DNA of 64,000 nt from Isoetes taiwanensis (lineage: Eukaryota > Streptophyta > Lycopodiopsida > Isoetales > Isoetaceae). Below the pieces are notes generated by a model. The model ran no database searches and had not been told where the DNA came from. It worked only from the letters and a program-made list of their open reading frames with translations. Of the stretch, positions 23,601 through 33,734 are shown one piece after another. The stretch's first letter is position 1; each line of letters begins with the position of its first letter. The position numbers and the translations under genes were made by a program. Where the stretch lies: positions 18,557,382-18,621,381 of the forward strand of contig JAJEKV010000001.1 of NCBI GenBank assembly GCA_021234155.1, in the 5' to 3' direction.

Positions 23601-24485
23601 GAACCTCTGATTAACGTCACGAAATATTGTGTGGAGACATTGTTTAAAGATAGGCACATGTCTAACAGACATTTAGACATATTCGGAAGGTATGTGAGCA
23701 GCACATTGACATCCAAATGGCGAGATGTCTTCTTTTTCTTCCCTTCAGAAAACTTTTTGACTTATCGGGCAGCATTTAAAAGATTAATACGGATGCTAAT
23801 AGTATGGGACGGTCGAGGTGAAGTGCAAGTTGAGAAAGGGCTACAAGGCATTGTTGTTAGTAAATGCCAGTATATTATGGTTCCAGTTCAAGTTGAGGAC
23901 CCTGCCCATCATGTTTTGGTGATTTTTGTTTTAGAGTCTGCAAAAAATTGCAGTACCACCTCAATGGCTTCTCCTGCAATTATTGTGTTGAACTCCATGA
24001 CTGGTATAACAGTGGACATCAAACTCCTAAATATGTGAGCATTAAGAAATTATATGTACCATCTTTGCTTGCTTAAATCTTAGTTGCATGTTCTCATTTG
24101 TGTGTGCAGGCTTCATAAGGATGTCATCACATATCTAACCAACTCTAGCTCACGTAGAGTTGAATTATATGTGAAGAATGCAGTGACGAAGGAAACTATT
24201 CCAGAGGTTCCACAACAACCAGATAATGTAAGCTGCGGTCTTTATGTGATGGCCTTTATGCAAGCTTTTGTGGATGCCCAAGTGAATTCTAAAAGCATGG
24301 TGAGTTGTTCTTATATTTCACATAAATCTTTTGGGATGTTTTATTATAGCGGATCTTAATTCTTGTGTTTGTTGCAGTTTTCATCAACATGGTTCGACAA
24401 GGATTTTGCGCCCATGATTGAATATGGTTTGAGAAGAAGAGATGAGACAAAACAAGTTGTCACTGGGCAGAAGAGTGGTAGTTAA
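20618..24485 (+). pseudogene. Transposon-borne Ulp1-like (C48) cysteine protease gene
   Basis: ATG at 20618 follows an apparent 5'UTR intron (donor about 20487, acceptor CATTGCAG). The N-terminal part has several frame slips. A coiled-coil exon follows (21308 to about 21640, MSELQAFQQQMDGSDG...LAELSKEVEAKASELRQ), then CTNCEQC and NNCAVPGC cysteine pairs. Short linker exons run at 22474-22506, 22564-22739, 22812-22900 and 22978-23156, with a basic RPAKRTRSQ near 23440. The protease domain occupies exons 23570-24035, 24110-24299 and 24378-24485. Catalytic His is in HHVLVIF, Gln in PQQPDNVSCG and the nucleophile Cys at about 24233. The usual Asp position is Asn (VLNSMTG). Ulp1 enzymes cleave SUMO-like modifiers; the role in transposons is unknown. 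The frame is broken in the first exons, while the protease exons read cleanly. Confidence 0.75.
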
Positions 24486-25590
24486 ACTCATTCCAACTTA
24501 TGGAATTTAAAGCTAATTGACTATTGTACTTTGAAATTTATTTGAATAAGAAATTGTTTTGCAACGCTTTTAATTTCTATCAAGGGTTAAAACTAGAATT
24601 AGTTTAGACTTTTCTGTCTTATCCTTAGGCTTGGTCGGGTTAGATGTATGGCTAATCTAAGCGCCCCGGATTACTACTGGGGCTTATTATATTTGATCTC
24701 CAAGGCATTTTGAGTTACTATTGTAAATCAGCACCCGGTGACTATAATGGCACTCAAGTGCCAATCCAATTACCCGATGGAGTCTTCTTTTTGTCGTCCA
24801 TTGTCGAAATCATTGTTGTCTGGGTGTTCCAACCATTGGGATTTGGTTTGTTTTGGTTAGATCTTCCCTTGGATGTTCTGACAGCCATTGTAGACAAGTT
24901 GTATGAGCAAGGCATACCAAGATTTAAATTCATTTATGGTGGCAATAGATGTTGGACCCTCTTCTTAGAGGTCAATGATGGGACAGACATATTTCTTTTC
25001 CCTTTGGATATTCCACTCCTCAAGTATCCGAATCACGGAAATAGATGTGTTATGATTCTTGACCTTCCTTTCAAATGTATCTTCAATGAGGGTTGCTCTT
25101 GCTGCATACCAGTATGGCATCCCAGGCTAACTGGTGAAGACAATGATTTGTGTTGGCTATTTGACTGGTTTGTAGGCTTGAAGAATGCAAATGACTTTAC
25201 CACTTATGTCCAAGAGCATCAATTTGATACTTCTCGTGCATACAATGACACAGTAGTGAAATGCATAAAATCTCAATGTGGTGAAGACATTGATAGTTTA
25301 TGGAGCTTTTGCAATAGAGGTTGCTTGCTAATTAAGAAGCCTAGCATCACAGTGAAGAGATTCACAATAATAGAAGAATCTAGTGAAGATGATGAAGGTG
25401 GGGTACAAGATGAGTGTGCTGGTACATCAGATAGCAAACAAGTCGAGGACACGGGCACATCTTCGTGTATGTATCTAACTTAGGTAATACAATTATGCTT
25501 AGATGTTGTATGTTGTAGAGCTTTTGCAATACAGGCTGTATGTACATAACTTAGGTAATACAGTTAAGCTTTCACATGATATACTAATAA

Positions 25591-25745
25591 TGCCACGGTT
25601 CTATTGCGATAGCAATAGAACCGTCATTCCTTGGATGGGGACGCCCCATCTCCTCGCCCTCCTACTTATAGATCAGTTTTCCACATTATTGGCCATCGGC
25701 GTTCTCTTGGGCTTTGCTTTGGTCGCTTGCACCTCTACCTAGCTT
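25591..25745 (+). repeat. DIRS-like terminal segment A1
   Basis: Begins TGCCACGGTTCTATTGCGAT and contains a perfect 12-bp stem, CGGTTCTATTGC (25596-25607) and GCAATAGAACCG (25612-25623), around a GATA loop. It is repeated directly at 32300-32451. Confidence 0.9.
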
Positions 25746-26115
25746 CCCAGCACCCCACGCCAGCCAGAGCCATCCACACCAAGACAAGCTTCATCCACAC
25801 CAAGACGAGCTTGTGGTGGTCGCCCCTGATCGCTCTTCATCCCTACCTGCTTTCCACGTCCGGTTGCTGCATCCTCTAAGGTAAGTCTGTTATTTTCTTT
25901 ACGGTTTTAATCTCTCCCTTTGCTTGAATCCATGTGCCACGCTCTGTGGATGCTGCGAGTAAGTGAGTTTCGACAGCGGTCTTGGTTAGTCTCGTGGTGC
26001 TTTATCTGGTTTTTATGCATTGAACACGTTTCTGTTATGTGGTTTCTTTCTCTGTCGGTTTATTCTTCGGTTTATTCTGGTTGTTTTTTGTTGGTTTGAT
26101 CGGTTTCCTCTGGTT

Positions 26116-26490
26116 GTTTTTGTTGGTTTGATCGGCCCTCAGCCCGCTTGGGCAAACTTGCCCCGGTTTGCCGTCTGCCAGATCGATTGGCAGTAGGGCA
26201 TCAACCGGTCTGTTTTGTCCGATCAGCATAAATCGGCCCGGGGCCGTTATGGCTTCACAGATCCTTCCGTTAAGCTCCTCCTTTTTTCCTATGTTCTGGC
26301 CGATTATCCCTATCTGTGTTTGTTGGTTCAGTACTTGGGCCTGCATTTTTGGTAAATCCCTTTGGTTTGATCGCCCACAGCCTGCTTGAGCAAGATCTGC
26401 CCCCGGTTTGCCGTCTGCCAGATTGATTGGCAGTGGGGCATCAGACCGGATCTGGCCTGGTCCGATCAGCCTGGTTCGGTGCTAGGCCGT
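26116..26490 (+). repeat. Direct duplication in the DIRS-like leader
   Basis: About 130 bp at 26116-26250 recurs at 26358-26490. Shared landmarks are GGTTTGCCGTCTGCCAGAT, GATTGGCAGT and GGGCATCA. Many differences are at CAG/CTG-type sites. Confidence 0.85.
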
Positions 26491-27030
26491 AGAGATTTAA
26501 TCCAATTTCTTCCAGGTGTACCATAGATAGGCCGGTTCTGTTCTTTTCTCCCTTCAGGCCGATTCTTCAAGATAAATTTTCTTCAATACAGGCCGATTCT
26601 GTTCTCTTTTCTATTATCTGGCCGATTCTCTACCTCTGTTCTTTTCGGCCCCCGCTTTATGGCTCTGATCACCACCTCAGGTTTCGACCCCCCTTTTTTG
26701 TTTGTTTCTGGGTTCTGTTTTTATTGTTTCCGGCCTGCCATCGCCACCGCCTCCGCCTTCTTTTAATGGGGGGATACCAGGTTCGATCCCCTGTTTTACG
26801 GGGATGCCCAGACCGGGTTCTCCTGGCGTTAGCTCCTCTTTTTTGTCGTTGGACGTTGCCTATCTTCTCCTCTTCTCTCAAGTTCACTATCTTCTCCTCT
26901 TCTCTCAAGTTTGTTTTTGAGTTTTTTCCGTTTCAAGGTTCGTTGGATAGCTCTATGATTTTGTGATTACCCCTTGTTCCTAGGGGTTCTTTATGATGTT
27001 TGTTCGGTAGTAGTCGTCCGTTTTTTGTTA

Positions 27031-27340
27031 TATGGGCTCTAGTTTGCTCTCTCCTTGGGCATATGATTGGTTATAGCGACCCCATGATTATTTTATTTTT
27101 GCTCTATAAATTTGGTATTTTGCTTGCATATTTCCGGTTTATGGTCATTAGTATCACCTTTAGGATCTTTCATATGATTGCTTTCACCTTTAGTTTGCTC
27201 TCTCCTTGGGCATATGATTGGTTATAACGTCCCTATGGTTTTTTTTTTTTTGCTCTATAAATTTAGTATTTTTGCTGCATATTTTAGGTTTTATGGTCAT
27301 TGTTTCCCCGGTATCACCTTTTGGATCTTTCATATCGTCT
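27031..27340 (+). repeat. Tandem duplication of about 155 bp in the DIRS-like leader
   Basis: Both units contain TTTGCTCTCTCCTTGGGCAT, ATGATTGGTTATA, GCTCTATAAATTT and TTATGGTCATT. Just upstream, TATCTTCTCCTCTTCTCTCA is also doubled (26869-26910). Confidence 0.85.
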
Positions 27341-27578
27341 AGGGTCACCTCGACTATATTTTCCTTGCATTTTTCTAGGGGCTGCTAAGGTTTTGTCTCG
27401 TGGTCATTAGTTGTCTTTCCCAGGTGTGTTGTGACGATATCTCGTTTGTGTTGTTGTGGTTGGAGTGCATCGCCCATCCTTTTTATTTTCTCTCCCCATC
27501 GTTGTATGTCTTTTTTATCGTTTGTTGTTTGTCTCGTTCTAATGCGTGCGACTTCTTTGTTACTAGACTTTTTCTGAC

Positions 27579-28548
27579 ATGGCGGATCGGGGCTCTCCCA
27601 AAGACATCTCGGGCTTCTTCTGAGCCCGGCAGGCGAAAGCGGGTTGCTATCAGCACCGCCCCTTCTACCCCTTTGTCCGGCGTGCGCGCCATTGCGATTT
27701 CTATTGCACCACGAGGTGCCCTCCTCCTCTCGCCGCTACGTTGAACACCGCCATGCCCGCGATCCCTCATCCGGATGCGAGCATGACTTCTCACTTGGGT
27801 TGACGGTCCATCTCGGGTTGTCTCTTACGTTTCTTTTGCCCCGATTCGCCCCGGTTTTTTCTGCGGCTTGTGAGGTCCTTCTATAGGGCTTAACCATTCC
27901 TTGCCGACCCGCGGGCCCATCCATTCCTTCTCCATCTTTGGATATGGTGCCTCGGTTCTGCTGCCGGACCCTCCATTCTGAGATGTAGCGCAGATCTGAG
28001 CCGGTCTTCACTTACGGCGGCTTACATTGCATGAAGCGGATTGAAGTGCTTCGCCGGAGAGGTTGAGAGAGGCGATGCAGGTGCATTCCCAACTTTAGAG
28101 GGAATCGTCGGCGCCACCAATATGAGTTCCTTTGTGCCCGCGAGGTCAAGATTAGGGGAGCTTCATGCGGATTTGTGACTTTGTCCCCTCGGGTGCCGTC
28201 TGATTCTTGATTATTGAGGAAGGTAAAGGCGCCACTCTGCGGAGGATGAAGTTTTTGATTATTGCTGATCGCGAAGGCTATGATGTCGCCTTGGATTTTT
28301 TGATGACCATGCGGGCCCGCTTTATCTGGCGATGATTCGAATTGAAGCTAGCTTTCGGCAAATGCGTGATCGGCGCCCCTACGCTTCAAAACCCTCTGCT
28401 CCCTCCAGCTGGCTCTTCCTTCTCTGCTGCGCCTCGAGTCGAGTTCTCTTCATCTAGATCCGGTTCTCGTCCTTTTTGTACTTTTTGTGGTCGTCTTGGC
28501 CATCGTATTGAAACTTGCCATGCTCGCGCTAATGCTGGGATCTCCTAG
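27579..28548 (+). pseudogene. DIRS-like gag with CCHC zinc knuckle
   Basis: The region opens at ATG 27579 (MADRGSPKDISGFF) and, in shifting frames, is rich in Ser, Pro and Arg. Near its end, 28470-28520 reads CTFCGRLGHRIETCHA, an exact CX2CX4HX4C knuckle as in retroelement nucleocapsids, preceded by a Ser/Arg-rich stretch, and it stops at 28548. The knuckle and its position before RT support a gag. The N-terminal limit is uncertain because of frame breaks. Confidence 0.65.
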
Positions 28549-29369
28549 CACTCCTCGCCACTTTTGATTCCACCCCGGGTCCTTTGGTGCGGGCCCAGGC
28601 CTCCATTTTTTTCCTCGACCCGGTCCATGATTCATGTTCCCCCCGATTTTTTACGGGTTTGGAGGTTAAAGCAACACTATTATGTATGGTATTCATTGAA
28701 TGTTGTTGGCTCGTCCCATTCTTTGTTAGCTCACGTTTGTTGTTCTTAGGTTTGAGTTTGTTGGTTACCATTATTTTATGGTTACAGCGTGTTAAGTGAT
28801 AGTCGGATCATTGTTGGGGTGGTGTTGGATGAATTGGGGGCGGTACCTTGGTAATGTGGGGCATGCGGTTTGAAATGTTGTTTAAGTATGTGTTGTGCTT
28901 GCCTCGAAAGTTTTTCTAGTATTAGTGGAATTTTTTCTCCACGGGTTAAAGGTTGCATGTGGGTTATATTTTGTACGCGAGGTTTTAGGTTTGAGCTTGT
29001 GTTGGTTTAACTCAGCGTGCAGGGTTATAGGCTTGCATGGTGCTACATGGATCCCGTTGCCTACTTGGTTTGATGTTTTCCATTTGTTGCTAGGTTGTTT
29101 ACTTACGGTTTGTGGCCTCTTTTCGGAATGTGCTCCGTTCATCGGTCATCCCTCATCTTGGCATCGACCCCTCCCCAGCGGATGGTTTGGCTTCTGCTGC
29201 TATAGTCCTGGACCGCCTCCATGCGTCCCTTCCTTTTTGGCAATCCATTTGCTCCTCACAACAGGTGTTGAGTTGGATACAGTTTGGTTATCGCCTTCCT
29301 TGGTCATCCACGTGTCCGTCTGTTGCTTTCGCCGCCTCAAACCACTTTCGTCAGGTAATACGCCCACCT

Positions 29370-30960
29370 AGACTTTGCTCACTCTGCTATAGCCGATCTC
29401 TTGCGCACAGGTGCCGCTTCCCCAGTCTCCTCTCGTCCTTTCTTCTGTTCCCCCTTGGGGGTCGTCCCCAAAGGCCTAAACAAATTTCGTCTCATCTTGG
29501 ATCTGCGCTATCTGAACTCCTTCTTGACTATCCCCTCCTTTCGGTATGAGTCCCTCGAACTGTTGTCACATTTGAGTTTGCCCAACGACTTTCTCTTTGC
29601 TGTCGACCTCAAATCCGGCTATCACCATGTCACGATCTGGCCTCCTCATCGCACTTTCTTGGGTTTTGGTCTTGATGGTCAGTTCTATGTCTTTAATGTC
29701 CTCCCCTTTGGTCTAGCTTCAGCCCCCTTTGTCTTTACCAAATTAGTCAGACAGATAGTTCGGTTTTGGCGAGGTCAGGGCATCCGTTGCCTACCCTACG
29801 TTGATGATATTCTATTCTTGTGCGATCCGTCCAGGGTTTTCTTGATCAGCGTCATTTCGGACTTGCGGCGGGCGGTTTTCTCCTAGCTTGGAAGAAGTGT
29901 CGGTTTCGTCTCTCCCATCGCACAATCTTCTTAGGTTTCATAGTGGATGCTCATGAGGGTTTCTTTTCGTATTTTCGGGCTAAGAAGGAGCGGGTTACGT
30001 CTGCGTGCTCTTCTCTGTTATCTTCCCAAAATGTCACTCCTCGCTTTGATTGCCGTTTCCTTGGCTTTATCCAATCCCTACGCTTGGTCTTGGGTCATCT
30101 TTGTCTTTGCCTTATCTTGTGGCCTTCATGCTGTCTGCGTCGGCCGACCTTTGGGATACCCCCCTTCTACTATCTCCCCTTGCAAAGCGGGAGGTCCGGC
30201 TTTGGCAAACCCGATTTATCGGTTCGTGAGAGCCCCTTTGTGGCCTTATACGTGGTCGAGGTCTACCTTGGGTTTTGATGCGGTGATGAGGGATGGGGTG
30301 GTTGGCTTTCACGTCCGGGTTACGAACTTCTTTCTTTTTACGGGGACTTCTTGGCGGATGCCCGCATCCAATCATCCACTTGGCGTGAACTTTTTGCTCT
30401 TTTCCAGATCCTGCAGCGGTGTGTCTCGTTGCTAACTAACTCACGGGTGATAGCTCGTGGGGACAATCAGAATGTGTTCTTTTTATTGCAGAATGGTGGT
30501 TCGCGATCTCCTATTCTTCATTTTTTGCTGTTGGAAGTACTAATTTTTTGCTATCAGCACCATATTGATTGGATCGGTTTGGGTTCCACGCTTGGAGAAT
30601 GAGTGGGCTGATTATCTTTCCAAGATCAGGGCCTTTGGCCAATTTTCTCTGTCTCCTTCAGTTTTTTGCCTCTTGGATGAGCGTTGGGGACCTCATCATG
30701 TGGATCGCTTTGCTAGCCCTTCCAACACCCTCCTGCCAGTTTTCAACACCAAGGATTATTACCCTCGTCGGATCCTTTTGGCGCCTTTTCTTATGGTGGC
30801 ATTTGTTCAACAACTCTTTTGCTTTCCTCCACCTTCCTTGGTTCAGGGTTTTGCATCATGCTCGCATTTGCGGGGCTCGCCTTACACTTCTTGTTTTCTC
30901 ATGGCCTTACGCCCTTGGTGGCCCGCTGCTGGCTGTTGACTCCTCCACTTGGCAATCTTT
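29370..30960 (+). pseudogene. DIRS-like reverse transcriptase and RNase H
   Basis: RT motifs in order: LGVVPKGLNKFRLILDLRYL, AVDLKSGYHHVTI (first catalytic Asp), GFGLDGQFYVFNVLPFG, LASAPFVFTKLVR, FWRGQGIRCLPYVDD (YVDD, about 29800) and, after a frame change, AGGFLLAWKKCRFRL and FLGFIVDAHEGFFSY. This combination, with FTKLxRxxVRFWRxQG before YVDD, is diagnostic of DIRS/Ngaro RT rather than Ty3 or Ty1. RNase H follows: VIARGDNQNVFFLL, WVPRLENEWADYLSK and WGPHHVDRFASPSNTLLP. Three frames are needed. The sequence between motifs is intact, so decay is slight or partly artefactual. Confidence 0.8.
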
Positions 30961-31254
30961 TGTTTGAGACGGTTTTTCTTTCATGAATTTTCCCATGCCT
31001 TACTCCCATCACCTTCTTCGCCTTGCGAAGTTTCGTCGTCATCACGGCTTTGTTTGCCTTACGTTGTGATTTTTACGATACTTAAAATTGTCTTTTCTCG
31101 CGTCGTTCTTCTGGTCCGGCGTGATTCTTCTCTGAGTTTTTATCTTTATCGTAATATAAGGTTGTTCTTGATTGTTTGTTCGCTTGTGTTTGGCTTCCGG
31201 GTTGTTGGTCGGTTTGGTATGGCTTAGAGTAGTACATGGTGATGTTATCCTTTT

Positions 31255-32160
31255 TTGTTAGCTGATATTAACACTTGTTTATCCCTTGTTCCGGATATCT
31301 TGCCTTTTACTGACGGTCCCTCTTTGCCCTTCTTTGCCTCGGCTATGGCATCATCCTCCACTCCGCGCACCCTCGACCTTGCTCGGTTATTCTTCCGCTT
31401 TGGCTACAATTTCGTCGTTGGTGTCATTCTCGGCGACTTCGTCCTTGCTGCTTCCTCTTTGCATATTCTTTGCATTCTTTTCCTCCTTGATTTCCACCCA
31501 TGGTAGTCCCTACTTCTATAGGGATTGCGTCTGCGCCAATTACCTTCTTTCATAGCTTGGTCAACCTCCATCTCCTTGTTCGGCCCCCCCTTCTGCTTTG
31601 GTCCAAGCGGCTCCTCGTACCCACACTTCTTCGCGGCGGCATTTACCTCTTCAGCGTCTCCCGTCCGCGGAGTCATCTCCCTTCGCCCCTTAAAGAGCGA
31701 TTGGCGCTGAGCCTCATGAAAGCATGCCTTGTCACTATACGCTTTCTTTGGTTTTCTCGCATCTCACGAGGGCCTTGCACTTGAATTGGTAGCGACCTAT
31801 CTTTTTCCCCGACTACGTCCGGTTGCATATCCGCGAGGTCTAAGTGCGACCGGTGCGCTGGCGGGGAGGTCCTCATAGCCGCACATTCTCCCCTTTTGCC
31901 CGGTCATGTTATTGCGGCGTCTATTGTCCGCTCTTTGTTTCGCACCTCGACCCACGAGGGAGGTCCTCTCTTTAAGCTCATCCTTGTCCTCCGCAGCCCT
32001 TTGTCTTATCTTTGCTGCCCGTTCTTGGTGGTTTGAGGCCTGCGTCTTATCGGTTTTGGAGCCTCGCGATTTTGGCACCCATGCGGGTCGTAGAAGGCGG
32101 TGCCACCACCCATTCTTTGCCGCGTCTGTCGCCGACATTGTCGCTCTCATAGGCGTTGGC
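31255..32160 (+). pseudogene. DIRS-like tyrosine recombinase
   Basis: Downstream of RNase H, pieces in several frames match a tyrosine recombinase: a basic DYVRLHIR...SKCD segment near 31800-31850 (usual VRxxxSKTD context), GGPLFKL near 31970, and DFGTHAGRRRRCHH followed in another frame by GGATT near 32070-32110. That corresponds to the HxxR box with the GGAT continuation seen in DIRS recombinases. The first catalytic Arg and the final Tyr could not be placed with certainty. A recombinase of this type would integrate a circular cDNA without an integrase. A CAG to CGAG change at about 31831 causes one of the frame breaks. Confidence 0.6.
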
Positions 32161-32299
32161 TCTCTTTGCTTCTTCCCACTCTTCTACATTCTACCCGATA
32201 TTCGGGGGCGTCTCCTTGTTTTCTCGCCATCACGGGTCTTTGAGGTAGGTTCCTCTTCTTTCGGACCACTTGTGTGTAGATCGGGGACCCATCCTAGGA

Positions 32300-32451
32300 T
32301 GCCACGGTTCTATTGCGATAGCAATAGAGGCCGTCATTCCTGGATAGGGGCCCCATCTCCGCCCTCCTACTTATAGATCAGTTTTCCACATTATTGGCCA
32401 TCGGCGTTCTCTTGGGCTTTGCTTTGGTCGCTTGCACCTCTACCTAGCTTC
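32300..32451 (+). repeat. DIRS-like terminal segment A2
   Basis: Direct copy of A1 with scattered small differences (for example GAGGCCG where A1 has GAACCG). After position 32451 it diverges completely from the sequence following A1. Confidence 0.9.
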
Positions 32452-32473
32452 AGCCCTTCCCAGCTTTTTGTCC

Positions 32474-33045
32474 TTCATTGGATGAGAGTGCGTTTTCACT
32501 TGTTGGTTGGGTTCCTTAGGTTTGTTGGGGGTCCTTGGGGGCATGTGTATAGATATTTTTCTTCTTCTCTCGGTGTGGCGATGTTGCCTCGGCGGTACCA
32601 ACCAAACGGTCCTAGTAATGTTTTTCGGTTGGTCGGCCCGTAGCTTTCTCGGCGTAGCCCTGTGGCTTCCGAGATTGTTTTTTTCTCTCTGTCTTCAGGG
32701 CGTCGTTCCTCGCCTACTATGGAACTTCTAACGACTAATGGGTTCTCTCTTTCCAGATTCTCTCCCTCTAATTCGTCTTTTCGGTGACAGGGTATGCAGT
32801 CCACGGACGCTCCTCAACTCAGGGGGGCAACGTTCACGTCGGCTCCACAACAAGCAATTTGCACTCGATGGGGACGCATTTTTCGGCTTTGGCCAGACTC
32901 CTTGGACTCAAATCGAACTTGACAGATTACATGCTCTCGAGGATTGTCTATATTTCGGGGCATATAGTATTAAGCATTGTTTCATCCACCCTACGGGGGC
33001 TCTTTGTACTCAAAATTTTTCCAAAGCTCAATGAGAACACCAGGG
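32474..33045. repeat. Unassigned segment at the DIRS right end, duplicated at 40705-41281
   Basis: Starts TTCATTGGATGAGAGTGCG and is repeated nearly base for base at 40705. No protein motif is recognised. It may be the 3' tail of the DIRS-like element or a remnant of a related one. Confidence 0.6.
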
Positions 33046-33734
33046 CCACTTGTGTGTAGATCAGGACCCATACTAATAATTTTGTATGCATTGTAGGTGT
33101 AAGGAATGATCTACAAAACAAATGTCAAATTCTTCAACCAGCTGAAGTAGATCTTCAACCAACTGATATAGAAGAAACAAATCTAAGTTCCTAATGTGCT
33201 GGCCGGGGGACTAATCCAAGGTCGAATACCATGCTTCCTGAGCTTTGGGAAATGGTTGAGAGAATCGAGTGATTCGGATACTTTCGAAGCAATTTGCTAA
33301 ATCTACTTGCAGTCCAAGGTTTACTACATAATCCTTGGGGGAGACCATCCTTTGCAGAAGTAGTTGATCAGCCAATAGGGTGGACCGGCCTCCAATAGCC
33401 AGAGAATGCCCAACCACAAGTGCTACTGCTGTAGCACATGTAAATCCTGAAAACCGTTGGAAGAAAGGCTTGCATGATGCAATAGTACTGAGATATTATG
33501 TTCCAAATGACATAGTGATTAGGCTTGCTTCTTAAGTTATTAATTGTGTACACTGTACTATTTGCTTCAGAAATATAATTATGTGTACCTTTTGCACTTG
33601 TCTACAATTTGAACTTCAACATGTTCCATGCTATATTTTACAAACCAGGTAGTTCACACAGTACAAACCACTGCAAATTCAATTCAATTCAAAAAGTAAC
33701 ACAATACAAACCTATGCAAATTCAAAGCCTTCAC

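Larger units (their letters stand above)
25591..33071 (+). mobile_element. DIRS-like tyrosine-recombinase retrotransposon
   Basis: In order: terminal segment A1 (25591-25745), leader with internal duplications, gag with a CCHC knuckle, RT with the DIRS hallmarks DLKSGYHHV and VLPFGLASAPFVFTKL, RNase H with VDRFAS, tyrosine recombinase with a THAGRR box, then A2 (32300-32451). A 27-bp segment, CCACTTGTGTGTAGATC...GGACCCAT, occurs both before A2 (32266-32292) and at the right end (33046-33071). This A1...B1-A2-B2 order is like the split direct repeats of PAT/Ngaro-type elements, although 32452-33045 is not explained by it. Both flanks carry ATACTAATAA (25581-25590 and 33070-33079). No integrase or LTR pair was found. 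Frame breaks are frequent. Confidence 0.8.
24656..33535 (+). pseudogene. Second plus-strand gene of the composite transposon, unknown function
   Basis: A long open frame (24656-25466; about 257 codons from 24710) reads LPDGVFFLSSIVEIIVVWVF, then GGNRCWTLFLEVNDG, then cysteine-rich NEGCSCCIPVWHPRLTGED, and ends in an acidic EESSEDDEGG tail. A GTATGT donor at 25467 fits an acceptor TTGTAG before 33097, which restores a TGT codon and continues VRNDLQNKCQILQPAEVDLQ. After a stop and frame slips, the text MLPELWEMVERI (33231) and NRWKKGLHDAIVLRYYVPND (to 33535) suggests the C-terminus. No ATG is seen at the 5' end, so the start is unresolved. The nested DIRS-like element lies in the intron. I do not recognise the family. 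Its place beside the Ulp1 gene suggests it moves with the element. Confidence 0.5.

Noticed and set aside
31404-32150. Minus-strand Arg/Lys-rich frames in the recombinase region
   Set aside because: They are antisense to plus-strand recombinase text and show no family motif.
25591-32451. A1 and A2 as LTRs of an LTR retrotransposon
   Set aside because: The RT is of DIRS type, a tyrosine recombinase box replaces an integrase, and A2 is not at the outer edge.
32784-33059. 91-codon ORF in the DIRS right-end segment (also at 41020-41337)
   Set aside because: It is conserved only because the DNA is a recent duplication; frames differ between the two copies and no motif is seen.
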